Of a stretch of DNA of 64,000 nt, positions 54,845-64,000 are shown piece after piece. The translations under genes were made by a program, and so were the position numbers. The notes under the pieces are model-generated. The model had not been told where the DNA came from. It saw only the letters and a list, made by a program, of their open reading frames with translations, and did no database searches. Every line of letters starts with the position of its first letter. Position 1 is the first letter of the stretch. This DNA is from Corynebacterium sp. 74A (GTDB taxonomy: Bacteria; Actinomycetota; Actinomycetes; Mycobacteriales; Mycobacteriaceae), in NCBI RefSeq assembly GCF_008930665.1, contig NZ_PQMG01000003.1, forward strand, positions 310,001-374,000. Reading direction: 5' to 3'.

Positions 54845-55868
54845 TGAGGGCTCGGATCGGGAGACGCAGCTTGCCCAGCATGTCAAGGTCGGTTTCGGCG
54901 GGGCGGCCGAGAGTGGTGAGGTAGTTACCCACGATCACCGCGTTAATACCGCCCAGCAGGCCCTGCTCGGCGCCGAGATCACCCAGGGTGAGCTCGCGAC
55001 CGCCCGCGAAGCGCAGCGTGGTCTTCGGCAGAGCGAGACGGAAGGCGCCGATCGAACGCAGCGCCTCATTGGCCTCCATGGGCTCCTTGTCAGCGAAGGG
55101 AGTGCCGGGGCGAGGATCGAGGAAGTTCATGGGCACCTCGGTGGGATCCACCGAGGCCAGGTTCTGGGCGAACTCGGCGCGCTGCTCGCGGGACTCACCG
55201 AGGCCCAAGATGCCACCGGTGCAGACCTCCATGCCCACCTGGCGCACGTTCTTTAGGGTATCGATGCGCTCCTCAAAGGTGTGGGTGGTCACCACCTGCG
55301 GGAAGTAGGACTCGCTGGTCTCGAGATTGTGGTTATAGCGGTGCACGCCGGCATCCTTGAGGCGCTGCGCCTGCTCGAGGGTGACCATGCCCACCGAGGC
55401 GGCGATCTCGATATCCACCTCGTCCTTGATGGCGTGGGTGGCGTCGATGAGATCATTCATCAGCCGCTCGTCCGGGCCACGCACCGCGGCAACGATGCAG
55501 AATTCGCTGGCGCCGGTCTTGCGGGTCTGCTTGGCGGACTCGATCAGCTCGGGAATATCGATGCGGGCGGCACGAACCGGGCTATTGAACATGGCCGACT
55601 GGGAACAGAAGTGGCAATCCTCGGGGCAGCCGCCGGTCTTCAGCGACACAATGCCCTCGACCTCAACTTCGTCGCCACACCACTTCAGGCGCACCTGGTG
55701 GGCCAACTCGAGGAGTTCTTCGATCTTCTCATCGGGCAGATTCAGTACTGCGAGGGTCTCCTCATAGTTCAGTCCCTCGCCGCGCTCGAGCACCTTGGTG
55801 CGTGCGTGCTCGAGAATAGTGCTCTCATCAAGGGCGCTACCCTGGGCGTCCTGCGTAGCCGTGGTCAT
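54831..55868 (-). CDS. bioB: Biotin synthase
   Basis: A 345-residue radical SAM enzyme that inserts sulfur into dethiobiotin. The SAM-binding [4Fe-4S] motif is [22 protein letters not shown] and LDPRPGTPF also fit. ATG 55868 has AGGAG upstream; the longer frame was rejected. A BioQ-like operator lies upstream. It overlaps bsaP. bioA and bioD are not in the window. Confidence 0.94.
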   Translation of the reverse strand: MTTATQDAQGSALDESTILEHARTKVLERGEGLNYEETLAVLNLPDEKIEELLELAHQVRLKWCGDEVEVEGIVSLKTGGCPEDCHFCSQSAMFNSPVRAARIDIPELIESAKQTRKTGASEFCIVAAVRGPDERLMNDLIDATHAIKDEVDIEIAASVGMVTLEQAQRLKDAGVHRYNHNLETSESYFPQVVTTHTFEERIDTLKNVRQVGMEVCTGGILGLGESREQRAEFAQNLASVDPTEVPMNFLDPRPGTPFADKEPMEANEALRSIGAFRLALPKTTLRFAGGRELTLGDLGAEQGLLGGINAVIVGNYLTTLGRPAETDLDMLGKLRLPIRALNETI

Positions 55869-55954
55869 AGCTGTACTCCTGTGTCGTGGGCAATAGTTGT
55901 TGCATGAGATGAACATCGTTTAGCAACAGATGTGTCAACGATAACACAAGCACT

Positions 55955-55967
55955 CGAACACTGTTCA
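55955..55967. promoter_or_regulatory. Candidate BioQ operator
   Basis: Minus strand TGAAC-AGT-GTTCG matches the TGAAC-N3-GTTAC pattern of the corynebacterial biotin repressor BioQ at nine of ten fixed positions. It lies about 90 bp before bioB. A further inverted pair ATCGTT-N16-AACGAT lies between it and the gene. Confidence 0.55.
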
Positions 55968-55977
55968 CCGCTACGTA

Positions 55978-55989
55978 GCGTCGATAAGC
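55978..55989 (-). repeat. GCTTATCGACGC motif copy 12 (intergenic)
   Basis: Between bioB and the permease gene, in the 243-bp divergent gap. Confidence 0.8.
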
Positions 55990-56111
55990 CATGCGCACGG
56001 GGGTGAGTTCATGGCCCCGCAGCTAGGTTCACTTCTTAGCAGGCTTTAAGGTAAAAGGCGCATAATTCGCCCTTTCCAGCTTCTTTTCTGAGACAAGGAG
56101 AGACGCCACCC

Positions 56112-58043
56112 GTGGCCACTTCCACCTCCACCGCCGTGCAGCGCACCCATCCTGTTCATCATGTTCCCACCCCCGGCAAACTCGCGGCCCTCGGCCTGCA
56201 GCATGTGCTGGCTTTCTACGCAGGCGCGGTGATCGTTCCGCTGCTGATCGCCAGCTCGCTGAACCTAGACGCCGAAACTACCATTCACCTCATCAACGCC
56301 GATCTGCTTACCTGCGGTATCGCCACCTTGATTCAGGTGGTGGGCATCGGCAAGCACGTCGGCGTGCGCCTGCCCTTGGTGCAGGGTGTGACCACCACCG
56401 CGGTGGCGCCGATTATCGCGATCGGCTTGGGCGTCACCGATGGTGAGGGCGGGGTGGAATCCCTGCCCACCATCTATGGCGCGGTGATCGCCGCCGGCCT
56501 CTTCACCTTCTTTGTGGCCCCGCTCTTCGGGCGGCTGCTGCGCTTCTTCCCGCCGGTGGTCACCGGCACCGTGCTGCTGGTGATGGGCACCTCCCTGCTG
56601 GCGGTGTCGGCCAATGACTTCACCAACTATGCCGAAGGCACGCCCGATCCCCGCGATCTGAGCTATGCCTTCGCCACCCTGGCCGTGATCGTGCTGGTGC
56701 AGCGCTTCTTCCGCGGCTTCTTGGGCACGCTCTCGGTGCTCTTCGGTCTGGTGCTGGGCACCGCCGCGGCGCTGCTGCTCGGCGACGCCGATCTGTCCAA
56801 GGTGGGCGACGCCGCCCCGCTGGGCATCACCACCCCCTTCTATTTCGGCATCCCCGAGTTCAATGCCGCCGCGATTGTGTCGCTGCTCATCGTCATGGTG
56901 ATCACCATGGTGGAAACCACCGGCGATGTCTTCGCCACCGGCGAGATCGTGCGCAAGCGCATCGGCAAACCGGATGTGGAGCGCGCCATCCGCGCCGATG
57001 GCCTCTCCACCCTGCTCGGCGGTGTGCTCAACTCCTTCCCCTATACCTGCTTCGCCCAAAATGTCGGCCTGGTGCGCATCACGGGCGTGAAATCACGCTG
57101 GGTGGCAGCGTCTGCAGCGGGCTTTATGATTCTGCTAGGCCTACTCCCCAAGGCTGGGGCGATCGTGGCCTCCATTCCCGCCCCCGTGCTCGGCGGCGCC
57201 TCCTTGGCGCTCTTCGCCAATGTGGCGTGGGTGGGCATGCAGACCATTGGCAAAGCCGATTGGAAAGATGACCGCAATGCCGTGATCGTCACCACCGCCC
57301 TCGGTTTGGCCATGCTGGTGACCTTCAAACCCGATATTGCCGAAGCCCTGCCCGAGTGGGCGCGCATCTTCGTCTCCTCCGGCATGACCATCGGCGCGAT
57401 CACCGCCATCGTGCTCAATATCGTGTTCTTCCACCTCGGGGTGCAGTCCGGTTCGGATGTGGCCCGCCACGATGGCCGCAGGGTCTCGCTGAACACCATC
57501 AACGCCATGGATCGAGAGGAGTTTGTGGCCGCCCTTGCCCCACTCTTCAACGAGGAGCAGTGGCCGCTACAACGCGCGTGGGAGGCCCGCCCCTTCGAGG
57601 ATGTGCAGGCCCTGCGCGAGGCAGTGCAGGTGGCGGTGCTCATGGCCGAGCCAGAAGAGCGCAGCCGCTTGATCGCCGACTACCCCGACATGGCCACTCT
57701 GGTGCTCAGCAGTACCGACTCTGAGGACGAACGCCTGAACCAGGCCCGCGGCTCGGTGGGGCTTGGCGAAGCCGATGACGTGGAGACCGAACAGCTGCAG
57801 GTGCTGGCCGAGTCCTATCGAGAGAAGTTCGGCATGCCCTGGGTGGCGTGCCTGCGCACCAACGACAGCATCGACACCATCATCGCCGATGGCGTACACC
57901 GCCTGGAAAACTCCGAGGCGCAGGAGCTGCGCCGTACCCTCAGCGAAATCGTCGAAATCGCCAACGACCGCTTCGACATGGTGCTTGCCGACGCTAATCC
58001 CACGCGTTCCGCTTGGGATCGAAAGTTCACCGACATCGACTAA
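56112..58043 (+). CDS. Xanthine/urate-type permease fused to OHCU-decarboxylase-like domain
   Basis: A 643-residue fusion. Residues 1 to about 450 are a nucleobase:cation symporter-2 permease (LQHVLAFYAGAVIVPLLIA; the substrate motif QNVGLVRITG suggests a xanthine or urate carrier). The C-terminal about 185 residues match the OHCU decarboxylase fold of urate breakdown (INAMDREEFVAALAPLF, RPFEDVQALREA, YREKFGMPWVACLR). The catalytic His of the usual HPDL is Tyr524 (DYPDMA) and the usual Glu-Gln of the next motif is missing, so the domain may be inactive. RBS AAGGAG before GTG. Confidence 0.8.
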   Translation: MATSTSTAVQRTHPVHHVPTPGKLAALGLQHVLAFYAGAVIVPLLIASSLNLDAETTIHLINADLLTCGIATLIQVVGIGKHVGVRLPLVQGVTTTAVAPIIAIGLGVTDGEGGVESLPTIYGAVIAAGLFTFFVAPLFGRLLRFFPPVVTGTVLLVMGTSLLAVSANDFTNYAEGTPDPRDLSYAFATLAVIVLVQRFFRGFLGTLSVLFGLVLGTAAALLLGDADLSKVGDAAPLGITTPFYFGIPEFNAAAIVSLLIVMVITMVETTGDVFATGEIVRKRIGKPDVERAIRADGLSTLLGGVLNSFPYTCFAQNVGLVRITGVKSRWVAASAAGFMILLGLLPKAGAIVASIPAPVLGGASLALFANVAWVGMQTIGKADWKDDRNAVIVTTALGLAMLVTFKPDIAEALPEWARIFVSSGMTIGAITAIVLNIVFFHLGVQSGSDVARHDGRRVSLNTINAMDREEFVAALAPLFNEEQWPLQRAWEARPFEDVQALREAVQVAVLMAEPEERSRLIADYPDMATLVLSSTDSEDERLNQARGSVGLGEADDVETEQLQVLAESYREKFGMPWVACLRTNDSIDTIIADGVHRLENSEAQELRRTLSEIVEIANDRFDMVLADANPTRSAWDRKFTDID

Positions 58044-58094
58044 ACCGGCGCATCCCTAGCATGGATACTGACCCTCAGTAGAAGGAGAAGCCCC

Positions 58095-58916
58095 ATGAGC
58101 CCGTCTACCCCCGCGCCGCTGACACCCATCAGCGTCGACCCCGCCGTTCTCACCCCGCGTCCCCACTATCGGGTGCTGCTCAGCAGCAACCCCTCCCCGC
58201 AACAGGTGCGCGAGCACCTGCACGAGATCTTTGCTGATCGGCTGCAGACCCGACTCGAGGAGCATGCCGGGCTGGTGTGCGTGCTGGACGGGCAGGTGGA
58301 GTACGTACTGAGCGCCCAGAACGCCGCGGATCCCGCGCCCCACTCCCACGCGGTACTCGGGCCCCGCACGCCGCTGTCCAGCGCCACCACCCAGCTCGAG
58401 GTGCGGGTGCATTCGGATGTGCAGCCGTTGGTGCGCACCCGCGAGTCCCTGCGGGAGCTGAACTATATGCACGCCGAACTTGCCGCCGCCCTGGCCGTGC
58501 GGGAGGACGCGGTGGCGGTGTGCCACGTGTTTCGCGGCGCCAGCCGCCCCTTCGCAGTAGATCCGCAGGTGTTTAGCGAGGCAGTGCGTCACGACGTTGT
58601 TTCCGCCTACGTCGTGGACCTGATAGTCACCCGCACCGCAGAGGGCACCCAAGGCATGAGCATCGGCATGGTGGAAGCTGGGCACCCAGAGCTGCAGCTG
58701 CGTTCGAGCGCTGACCCCAGCGAGGTGTATAACCAGCTGGCCGATGTGTGCCAGTGGGCTCTGGCCCATCAACCCATCGCGGCCGGTGATACCGTGACGG
58801 TGCACGAACAGCACTACCGCGCCGTGGACGCCGAGTGGGCGGCGGGGCATCGACCAGCGCTAGAGCTGAATCTTGAGTCGCCCAAAATCGGGGGACGTGA
58901 CCCTAAACGCGGCTAA
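58095..58916 (+). CDS. Unknown protein, possibly DUF4261-like
   Basis: A 273-residue soluble protein of alpha/beta character. The middle shows VAVCHVFRGASRPFAVDPQVF and the end LADVCQWALAHQPIAAGDTV, with spacing like DUF4261 proteins, but the match is weak. GAAGGAGA precedes ATG. It lies 51 bp after the permease gene and 21 bp before the thioesterase gene. Confidence 0.5.
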   Translation: MSPSTPAPLTPISVDPAVLTPRPHYRVLLSSNPSPQQVREHLHEIFADRLQTRLEEHAGLVCVLDGQVEYVLSAQNAADPAPHSHAVLGPRTPLSSATTQLEVRVHSDVQPLVRTRESLRELNYMHAELAAALAVREDAVAVCHVFRGASRPFAVDPQVFSEAVRHDVVSAYVVDLIVTRTAEGTQGMSIGMVEAGHPELQLRSSADPSEVYNQLADVCQWALAHQPIAAGDTVTVHEQHYRAVDAEWAAGHRPALELNLESPKIGGRDPKRG

Positions 58917-58924
58917 AGCCCGAG

Positions 58925-58930
58925 TACAGT
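58925..58930 (+). promoter_or_regulatory. -10 box for leaderless thioesterase transcript
   Basis: TACAGT, seven bases before ATG 58938. Confidence 0.45.
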
Positions 58931-58937
58931 GTGATCT

Positions 58938-59714
58938 ATGTCAAGCTCCTATTTCACCCGCACGAGTGCCACCGAGTTCGTCGCCACGGAACTCACCGCC
59001 GGCGCGTGGAATCCCCAAGAGATTCACATAGCGCCCGCACTGGGTCTACTTACCCACATCCTGCAGGAGGATTTCGCTGCCCGGCGGCCCGGCGACACCT
59101 TGGATCTCTCCCGCATCAGCTTTGACATTCTTGGCACCGCCCCCATCGGCGAGGTGCGGGTGGATACCGAGGTGATCCGCCCCGGTCGCACCATCGAGTT
59201 GGTGCAGGCGCGGCTGATCATCGCCGAGCGGCCCGTGGTCATCGCCCGCGGCTGGTTCTCCGCTGCCTTCGATACCGGCAGCATCGAATCCACCGCATTA
59301 AAGCGCATGCCCTCCCGCTACGCCATCCCCAGCTGGAATTTTCTCGAGGCCTGGGAAGGGGCCTTTGTCGATAGCGTGGACGCCCACCGCACGGTGCTCA
59401 GCCCCGGCCACGCTCAGGGCTGGCTCTCCTCCCGCACTCCCCTGCTGGAGGGAGTGGAGGTCTCGCCGCTGGTGAAGCTGATGACGGTGATGGACATCGT
59501 CAACGGCCTTGTGCTCAAGCACAATCCGAAAGAGGTGGCCTATCCCAATATTGATCTCAGCATTCACCTCTTCCGCTCCCCCGAGGGGCACTGGTTTGGC
59601 GCGGACACCACCATGAGCATCGGGCCTGCTGGGCACGGACTCACCCACACCCATTTGCATGATGAGAAGGGCCCGATTGGGGTGTTGTCACAGACGCTGA
59701 CAGTGCGGCCTTAA
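58938..59714 (+). CDS. Acyl-CoA thioesterase-like (tandem hotdog)
   Basis: A 258-residue protein with a double hotdog layout, as in TesB-type actinobacterial thioesterases. ISFDILGTAPIGEVRVDTEVIRPGR and ARGWF lie in the first half; KLMTVMDIVNG and IHLFRSPEGHWFGADTTMSI lie in the second. It would hydrolyse acyl-CoA. Acyl chain unknown. Confidence 0.75.
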   Translation: MSSSYFTRTSATEFVATELTAGAWNPQEIHIAPALGLLTHILQEDFAARRPGDTLDLSRISFDILGTAPIGEVRVDTEVIRPGRTIELVQARLIIAERPVVIARGWFSAAFDTGSIESTALKRMPSRYAIPSWNFLEAWEGAFVDSVDAHRTVLSPGHAQGWLSSRTPLLEGVEVSPLVKLMTVMDIVNGLVLKHNPKEVAYPNIDLSIHLFRSPEGHWFGADTTMSIGPAGHGLTHTHLHDEKGPIGVLSQTLTVRP

Positions 59715-59725
59715 AATGCTTGGCT

Positions 59726-60442
59726 ATGACTTCCTCTACGACGCCCGCATCTGGGCAGGCGGCGGAGAAAACAGCCTCCGCCGCCGCGACTCACTCCGGT
59801 GGCCCCATGCCACAACGCTCGCTGTTTCCCATCTTCGGTGCCGTATTCGTCGCGGTCTTCCTGCTCTCTAATATCACCGCCACCAAGGGGGTGACCATCG
59901 GCCCACTGGTGACCGACGGTGCCTTCTTCCTCTTCCCCCTCGCCTATGTGATTGGCGATGTGCTCACCGAGTGCTACGGCTTCAAAAACGCCCGCCGGAT
60001 GATCTTCACCGGCTTCGGCACCGCCGTACTGGCCATTGTCACCTTCTACATCGCCATCTGGCTGCCGGCGGCCGACTTCTACGACAACGACGAGGCCTTC
60101 GCCACGGTCCTGGGATTGGTACCACAGATTGTCGTCGCTTCCCTCGCCGGCTATCTCGTGGGCCAGCTGCTCAACTCCTATGTGCTGGCCACCATGAAAA
60201 AGCGCAGCGGGCAGAAGCGGCTCTGGTCGCGCCTGCTCGGCTCCACCGTTGTTGGCGAGCTGGCCGATACCATCATTTTCTGCGCCATCGCCGCCTCCGT
60301 CATTGGCATCACCACCTGGGGCGATGCCCTCAACTACACCATTGTCGGCTTCCTGTGGAAGACCGCCATCGAGATCGTGGTCATGCCCATCACCTATGCC
60401 GTGATCGCTTGGGTCCGCAAAACCGACCCCACCAGCTGGTAG
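59726..60442 (+). CDS. yhhQ: Queuosine precursor transporter (YhhQ/VUT)
   Basis: A 238-residue membrane protein with about six segments. Conserved ILLSNITATKGV-like start, then YVIGDVLTECYGFKNAR and the GSTVVGELADTIIF motif. The family imports preQ0/preQ1 for tRNA modification. ATG 59726 was taken; a TTG two codons earlier is possible. No riboswitch fits in the 11-bp gap before it. Confidence 0.88.
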   Translation: MTSSTTPASGQAAEKTASAAATHSGGPMPQRSLFPIFGAVFVAVFLLSNITATKGVTIGPLVTDGAFFLFPLAYVIGDVLTECYGFKNARRMIFTGFGTAVLAIVTFYIAIWLPAADFYDNDEAFATVLGLVPQIVVASLAGYLVGQLLNSYVLATMKKRSGQKRLWSRLLGSTVVGELADTIIFCAIAASVIGITTWGDALNYTIVGFLWKTAIEIVVMPITYAVIAWVRKTDPTSW

Positions 60443-60460
60443 CCAGCATCCCACCTCAAA

Positions 60461-60507
60461 AAAATTAAGGGTGCGGGACAGAGCCGCAGCTCTGGCCCCG
60501 CACCCTT
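60461..60507 (-). terminator. Terminator of lepA (possibly bidirectional)
   Basis: Stem AAGGGTGCGGG/CCCGCACCCTT with inner CAGAG/CTCTG. On the minus strand it is followed by AATTTTTTT, so it ends lepA. It lies between convergent yhhQ and lepA. Confidence 0.85.
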
Positions 60508-60526
60508 CGACATCGCTAGGGAGACG

Positions 60527-62377
<1,851 letters not shown>

Positions 62378-62447
62378 ATCTCAACCTTCCCTGTTTTAGC
62401 CCCTCATACCCTACCCGAGCCGTATCGACGCCCACGGCAACGGCGTA

Positions 62448-62453
62448 TAAACT
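62448..62453 (+). promoter_or_regulatory. -10 box for leaderless PemK-like gene
   Basis: TAAACT, eight bases before ATG 62462. Confidence 0.4.
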
Positions 62454-62461
62454 GGGCAAGC

Positions 62462-63034
62462 ATGGGTGACAGACTCGGCGCCATCGCCTCCTCGCTGCGG
62501 GATTCGGTGTGCTATGTCGCGGAACAATTCCAGCCCCCCAGCGATGGAGACCTCGACGATACCCTCGCCACGGTACGGGAACGCCTCGGCATATCCGGCA
62601 CCGAAACCACCGAAGATCTACGCCGTCTGCGCGCCGCCACCTCCGTGCTGGTGCACGACAGCCGCGTGCTTTCCCGCAATATCTACTACGCAGCCGACAT
62701 GGACGGCCAAGCCGAGCCGGGCGAAGTGGTGTGGGTATGGCTGCGCACCGAACCCACCTCCGAGCCAGAAGACCGCGCCCTCGTGGTGGTGGGGCGCACC
62801 CGACAAACCATTTTAGGGCTACTCATCTCCTCCAACCCCGAACACCAAAACGATCCCTCATGGCTTGATATCGGCTCGGGCAACTGGGATCTCGCCGGCG
62901 AGCAGTCTTGGGTGCGCATCGACCGCGTCATCGAAGCCTCCGAGCTAGGAATCCGGCGCCAAGGAGCGATTCTGCCGCGGCGGCGCTTCGGAAAAATCGC
63001 CCACCGCCTGCGCTCCGAGTTCGGCTGGAGCTAG
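62462..63034 (+). CDS. PemK/MazF-like toxin-fold protein
   Basis: A 190-residue protein whose C-terminal about 110 residues resemble the actinobacterial PemK/MazF-like group. It has PGEVVWVWLRTEP, DRALVVVGRTRQTILGLLISS, WLDIGSGNWDLAGEQSWVRIDRV and IRRQGAILPRRRFGKI. The N-terminal about 80 residues are helical. MazF folds are usually mRNA endoribonucleases with a partner antitoxin, but no antitoxin gene lies beside it. The position next to lepA suggests a housekeeping rather than toxin role. Confidence 0.7.
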   Translation: MGDRLGAIASSLRDSVCYVAEQFQPPSDGDLDDTLATVRERLGISGTETTEDLRRLRAATSVLVHDSRVLSRNIYYAADMDGQAEPGEVVWVWLRTEPTSEPEDRALVVVGRTRQTILGLLISSNPEHQNDPSWLDIGSGNWDLAGEQSWVRIDRVIEASELGIRRQGAILPRRRFGKIAHRLRSEFGWS

Positions 63035-63044
63035 CAACCGTTTG

Positions 63045-63286
63045 GTCGGGCCTTTACCGCCCTGCTAGAGTGTGTCGAGTTGTTCATTTTCGCGCGCGCG
63101 GTGCCAGCAGGCAGTATGCCCCGTGGCCGCCGCCGAGCCAGAGTGGCGCATTAGGTGTTCAGTACCTTGAGTTCACCTCCCTGCCCCACGCGTCCGCCCA
63201 GATTGGTGCGGGCACGGCTTATACCAGCGCGAACGTGGCTGACAGTGACCATACCGTTTCCGCCAACGATAAAGAGGTTCTAGACC
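63045..63286 (+). promoter_or_regulatory. Promoter and long leader of rpsT
   Basis: TTGGTC and TAGAGT with an 18-bp spacer (63045-63074) make a candidate promoter, giving a leader of about 205 nt before the rpsT ATG. The leader contains a 12-codon Arg-rich frame (63116-63154, MPRGRRRARVAH). Nothing else is seen in the 252-bp gap. Confidence 0.4.
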
Positions 63287-63553
63287 ATGGCAAACATTAA
63301 GTCTCAGAAGAAGCGCATCCTGACCAACGAGAAGGCTCGTTTGCGCAACAAGTCCGTGCGCTCCGCCGTACGCACCGAGATCCGCAAGTTCCGCGCCGCC
63401 GTCGAGTCCGGCGACAAGGCTGCCGCTGAGTCCCAGCTGCGCGTTGCTTCCCGCAAGCTGGACAAGGCTGTGTCCAAGGGCGTGTTCCACCGCAACAATG
63501 CTGCGAACAAGAAGTCCAATATGGCTCGCGCCTTCAACAAGATGGAGGGCTAA
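63287..63553 (+). CDS. rpsT: 30S ribosomal protein S20
   Basis: An 88-residue ribosomal protein that binds 16S r[25 protein letters not shown] and the Lys/Arg-rich helices are typical. Position between lepA and holA is common in actinobacteria. The codon use is strongly biased, as expected for a highly expressed gene. Confidence 0.97.
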   Translation: MANIKSQKKRILTNEKARLRNKSVRSAVRTEIRKFRAAVESGDKAAAESQLRVASRKLDKAVSKGVFHRNNAANKKSNMARAFNKMEG

Positions 63554-63568
63554 GTAGCCTTCTGCCTT

Positions 63569-63607
63569 ACCGCGCCTCCAGCACTCGCTGGCTTGGCGCG
63601 GTTTTTT
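63569..63607 (+). terminator. Rho-independent terminator of rpsT
   Basis: Stem ACCGCGCC/GGCGCGGT with inner CCAGC/GCTGG, followed by six T. Confidence 0.9.
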
Positions 63608-63657
63608 CATGCCCGCCCTCTTTTGTCCTTGGGCGGAGTGTTTGGCGTGGAGGGTGC

Positions 63658-64000
63658 TTAGCGGGCCAATTCCGCGATGCGACGCACCGCGAACTCCACG
63701 GCGTAATTGGGCTCGAGGCCTTGGCCTTTCACTGCGGCATCGAGCTCGGCCACCACGATGACGGCCTCGCTGACGTTGCGGCTGCTCCAGCGGCGGGCAG
63801 CCGCGGCCACCTTCTCCACCTTCCACGGCGGCAGGCCCACCACGCGGGCCAGCTCATTGCCGTTGATGCGCCCACGGACCGAGTACAGCCGAGCGATAGC
63901 GCCCACCGAGTTGGCCAATGCAGCAGAGATCAGCACCGGCGACACGCCCAGCTGCAGGGCACGGCGAGTCGAAGCCACCGCCCGCTCCACGCGGCCAGCG
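63658..64000 (-). CDS. holA: DNA polymerase III delta subunit, C-terminal part
   Basis: About 114 codons; the frame stays open to the right edge. The helical C-terminal region matches HolA (SPVLISAALANSVGAIARL, VGLPPWKVEKVAAAARRW). The delta subunit opens the sliding clamp for the replicative polymerase. Convergent with rpsT. In many actinobacteria comEC follows; it would lie outside this window. Confidence 0.85.
   Translation of the reverse strand, partial: AGRVERAVASTRRALQLGVSPVLISAALANSVGAIARLYSVRGRINGNELARVVGLPPWKVEKVAAAARRWSSRNVSEAVIVVAELDAAVKGQGLEPNYAVEFAVRRIAELAR

Overview
This window looks like a stretch of the chromosome of a Corynebacterium species with fairly high G+C (about 60% or a little more by eye). 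The evidence is the gene content and order: dnaG; glyS-zur; an uppS-recO-era-ybeY-phoH-rsmE-dnaJ-hrcA-hemW operon; fadD-malQ; treS with a maltokinase; idi; an aecD-like C-S lyase next to brnQ; bioB with its small auxiliary gene; and lepA-rpsT-holA at the right end. This is the order I remember from C. glutamicum relatives. No IS element, prophage, CRISPR array or rRNA was seen. Most of the window is ordinary core chromosome.

Layout. 1-2.7 kb: a cut-off unknown gene, a structured intergenic element, a serine hydrolase and a dicarboxylate/amino acid symporter. 2.8-6.2 kb: a TRIC/UPF0126 membrane protein, tRNA-Asn, a CAT-anticodon tRNA, an acyl-CoA ligase and a YtxH-like small protein. 6.2-13.1 kb: a DNA primase that has lost most of its zinc ligands, a secreted RNase with a barstar-type inhibitor, overlapping crtB-crtI, dgt and a DUF218 gene. 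13.1-21 kb: a TPM-domain protein, glyS with two small genes, zur, a DUF222/HNH protein and a ferritin-like/VIT1 fusion. 21-31.4 kb: an 11-gene leftward operon for cell-wall lipid carrier, RNA/ribosome maturation and heat shock. 31.5-43.6 kb: acyl-CoA synthetase, malQ, an M3 peptidase with two small membrane proteins (one only 38 residues), an esterase, a DUF2786 protein and treS-mak. 43.6-52.6 kb: idi, aecD, brnQ and a complete peptide-type ABC importer. 52.6-60.5 kb: an ADP-ribosylglycohydrolase, ribokinase, bsaP-bioB, a xanthine/urate-type permease fused to an OHCU-decarboxylase-like domain, an unknown gene, a thioesterase and a YhhQ transporter. 60.5-64 kb: lepA, a PemK-like gene, rpsT and the end of holA.

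How the genes work together. crtB and crtI make coloured carotenes from prenyl diphosphates. idi supplies the isomerised precursor, and uppS draws on the same pool. treS, mak and malQ interconvert trehalose, maltose, maltose-1-phosphate and glucans. hrcA, dnaJ, hemW, ybeY, era, recO and rsmE form one housekeeping operon. bsaP and bioB overlap and are probably co-translated.

Most interesting signals. (1) The 12-mer GCTTATCGACGC occurs 10 times exactly, twice more with one change, and three times as GCTTGTCGACGC. It appears on both strands, in coding sequence in different frames and between genes, far above chance. (2) The primase lacks three of the four CHC2 zinc ligands. (3) The permease-OHCU fusion seems to have lost the decarboxylase catalytic residues. 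(4) Seven of eleven tail-to-tail gene pairs overlap by exactly four bases at their stop codons. (5) A cluster of three DnaA-box-like 9-mers lies in one intergenic gap. (6) At least eleven genes have a -10 box placed so that transcription would start at or next to the start codon (leaderless).
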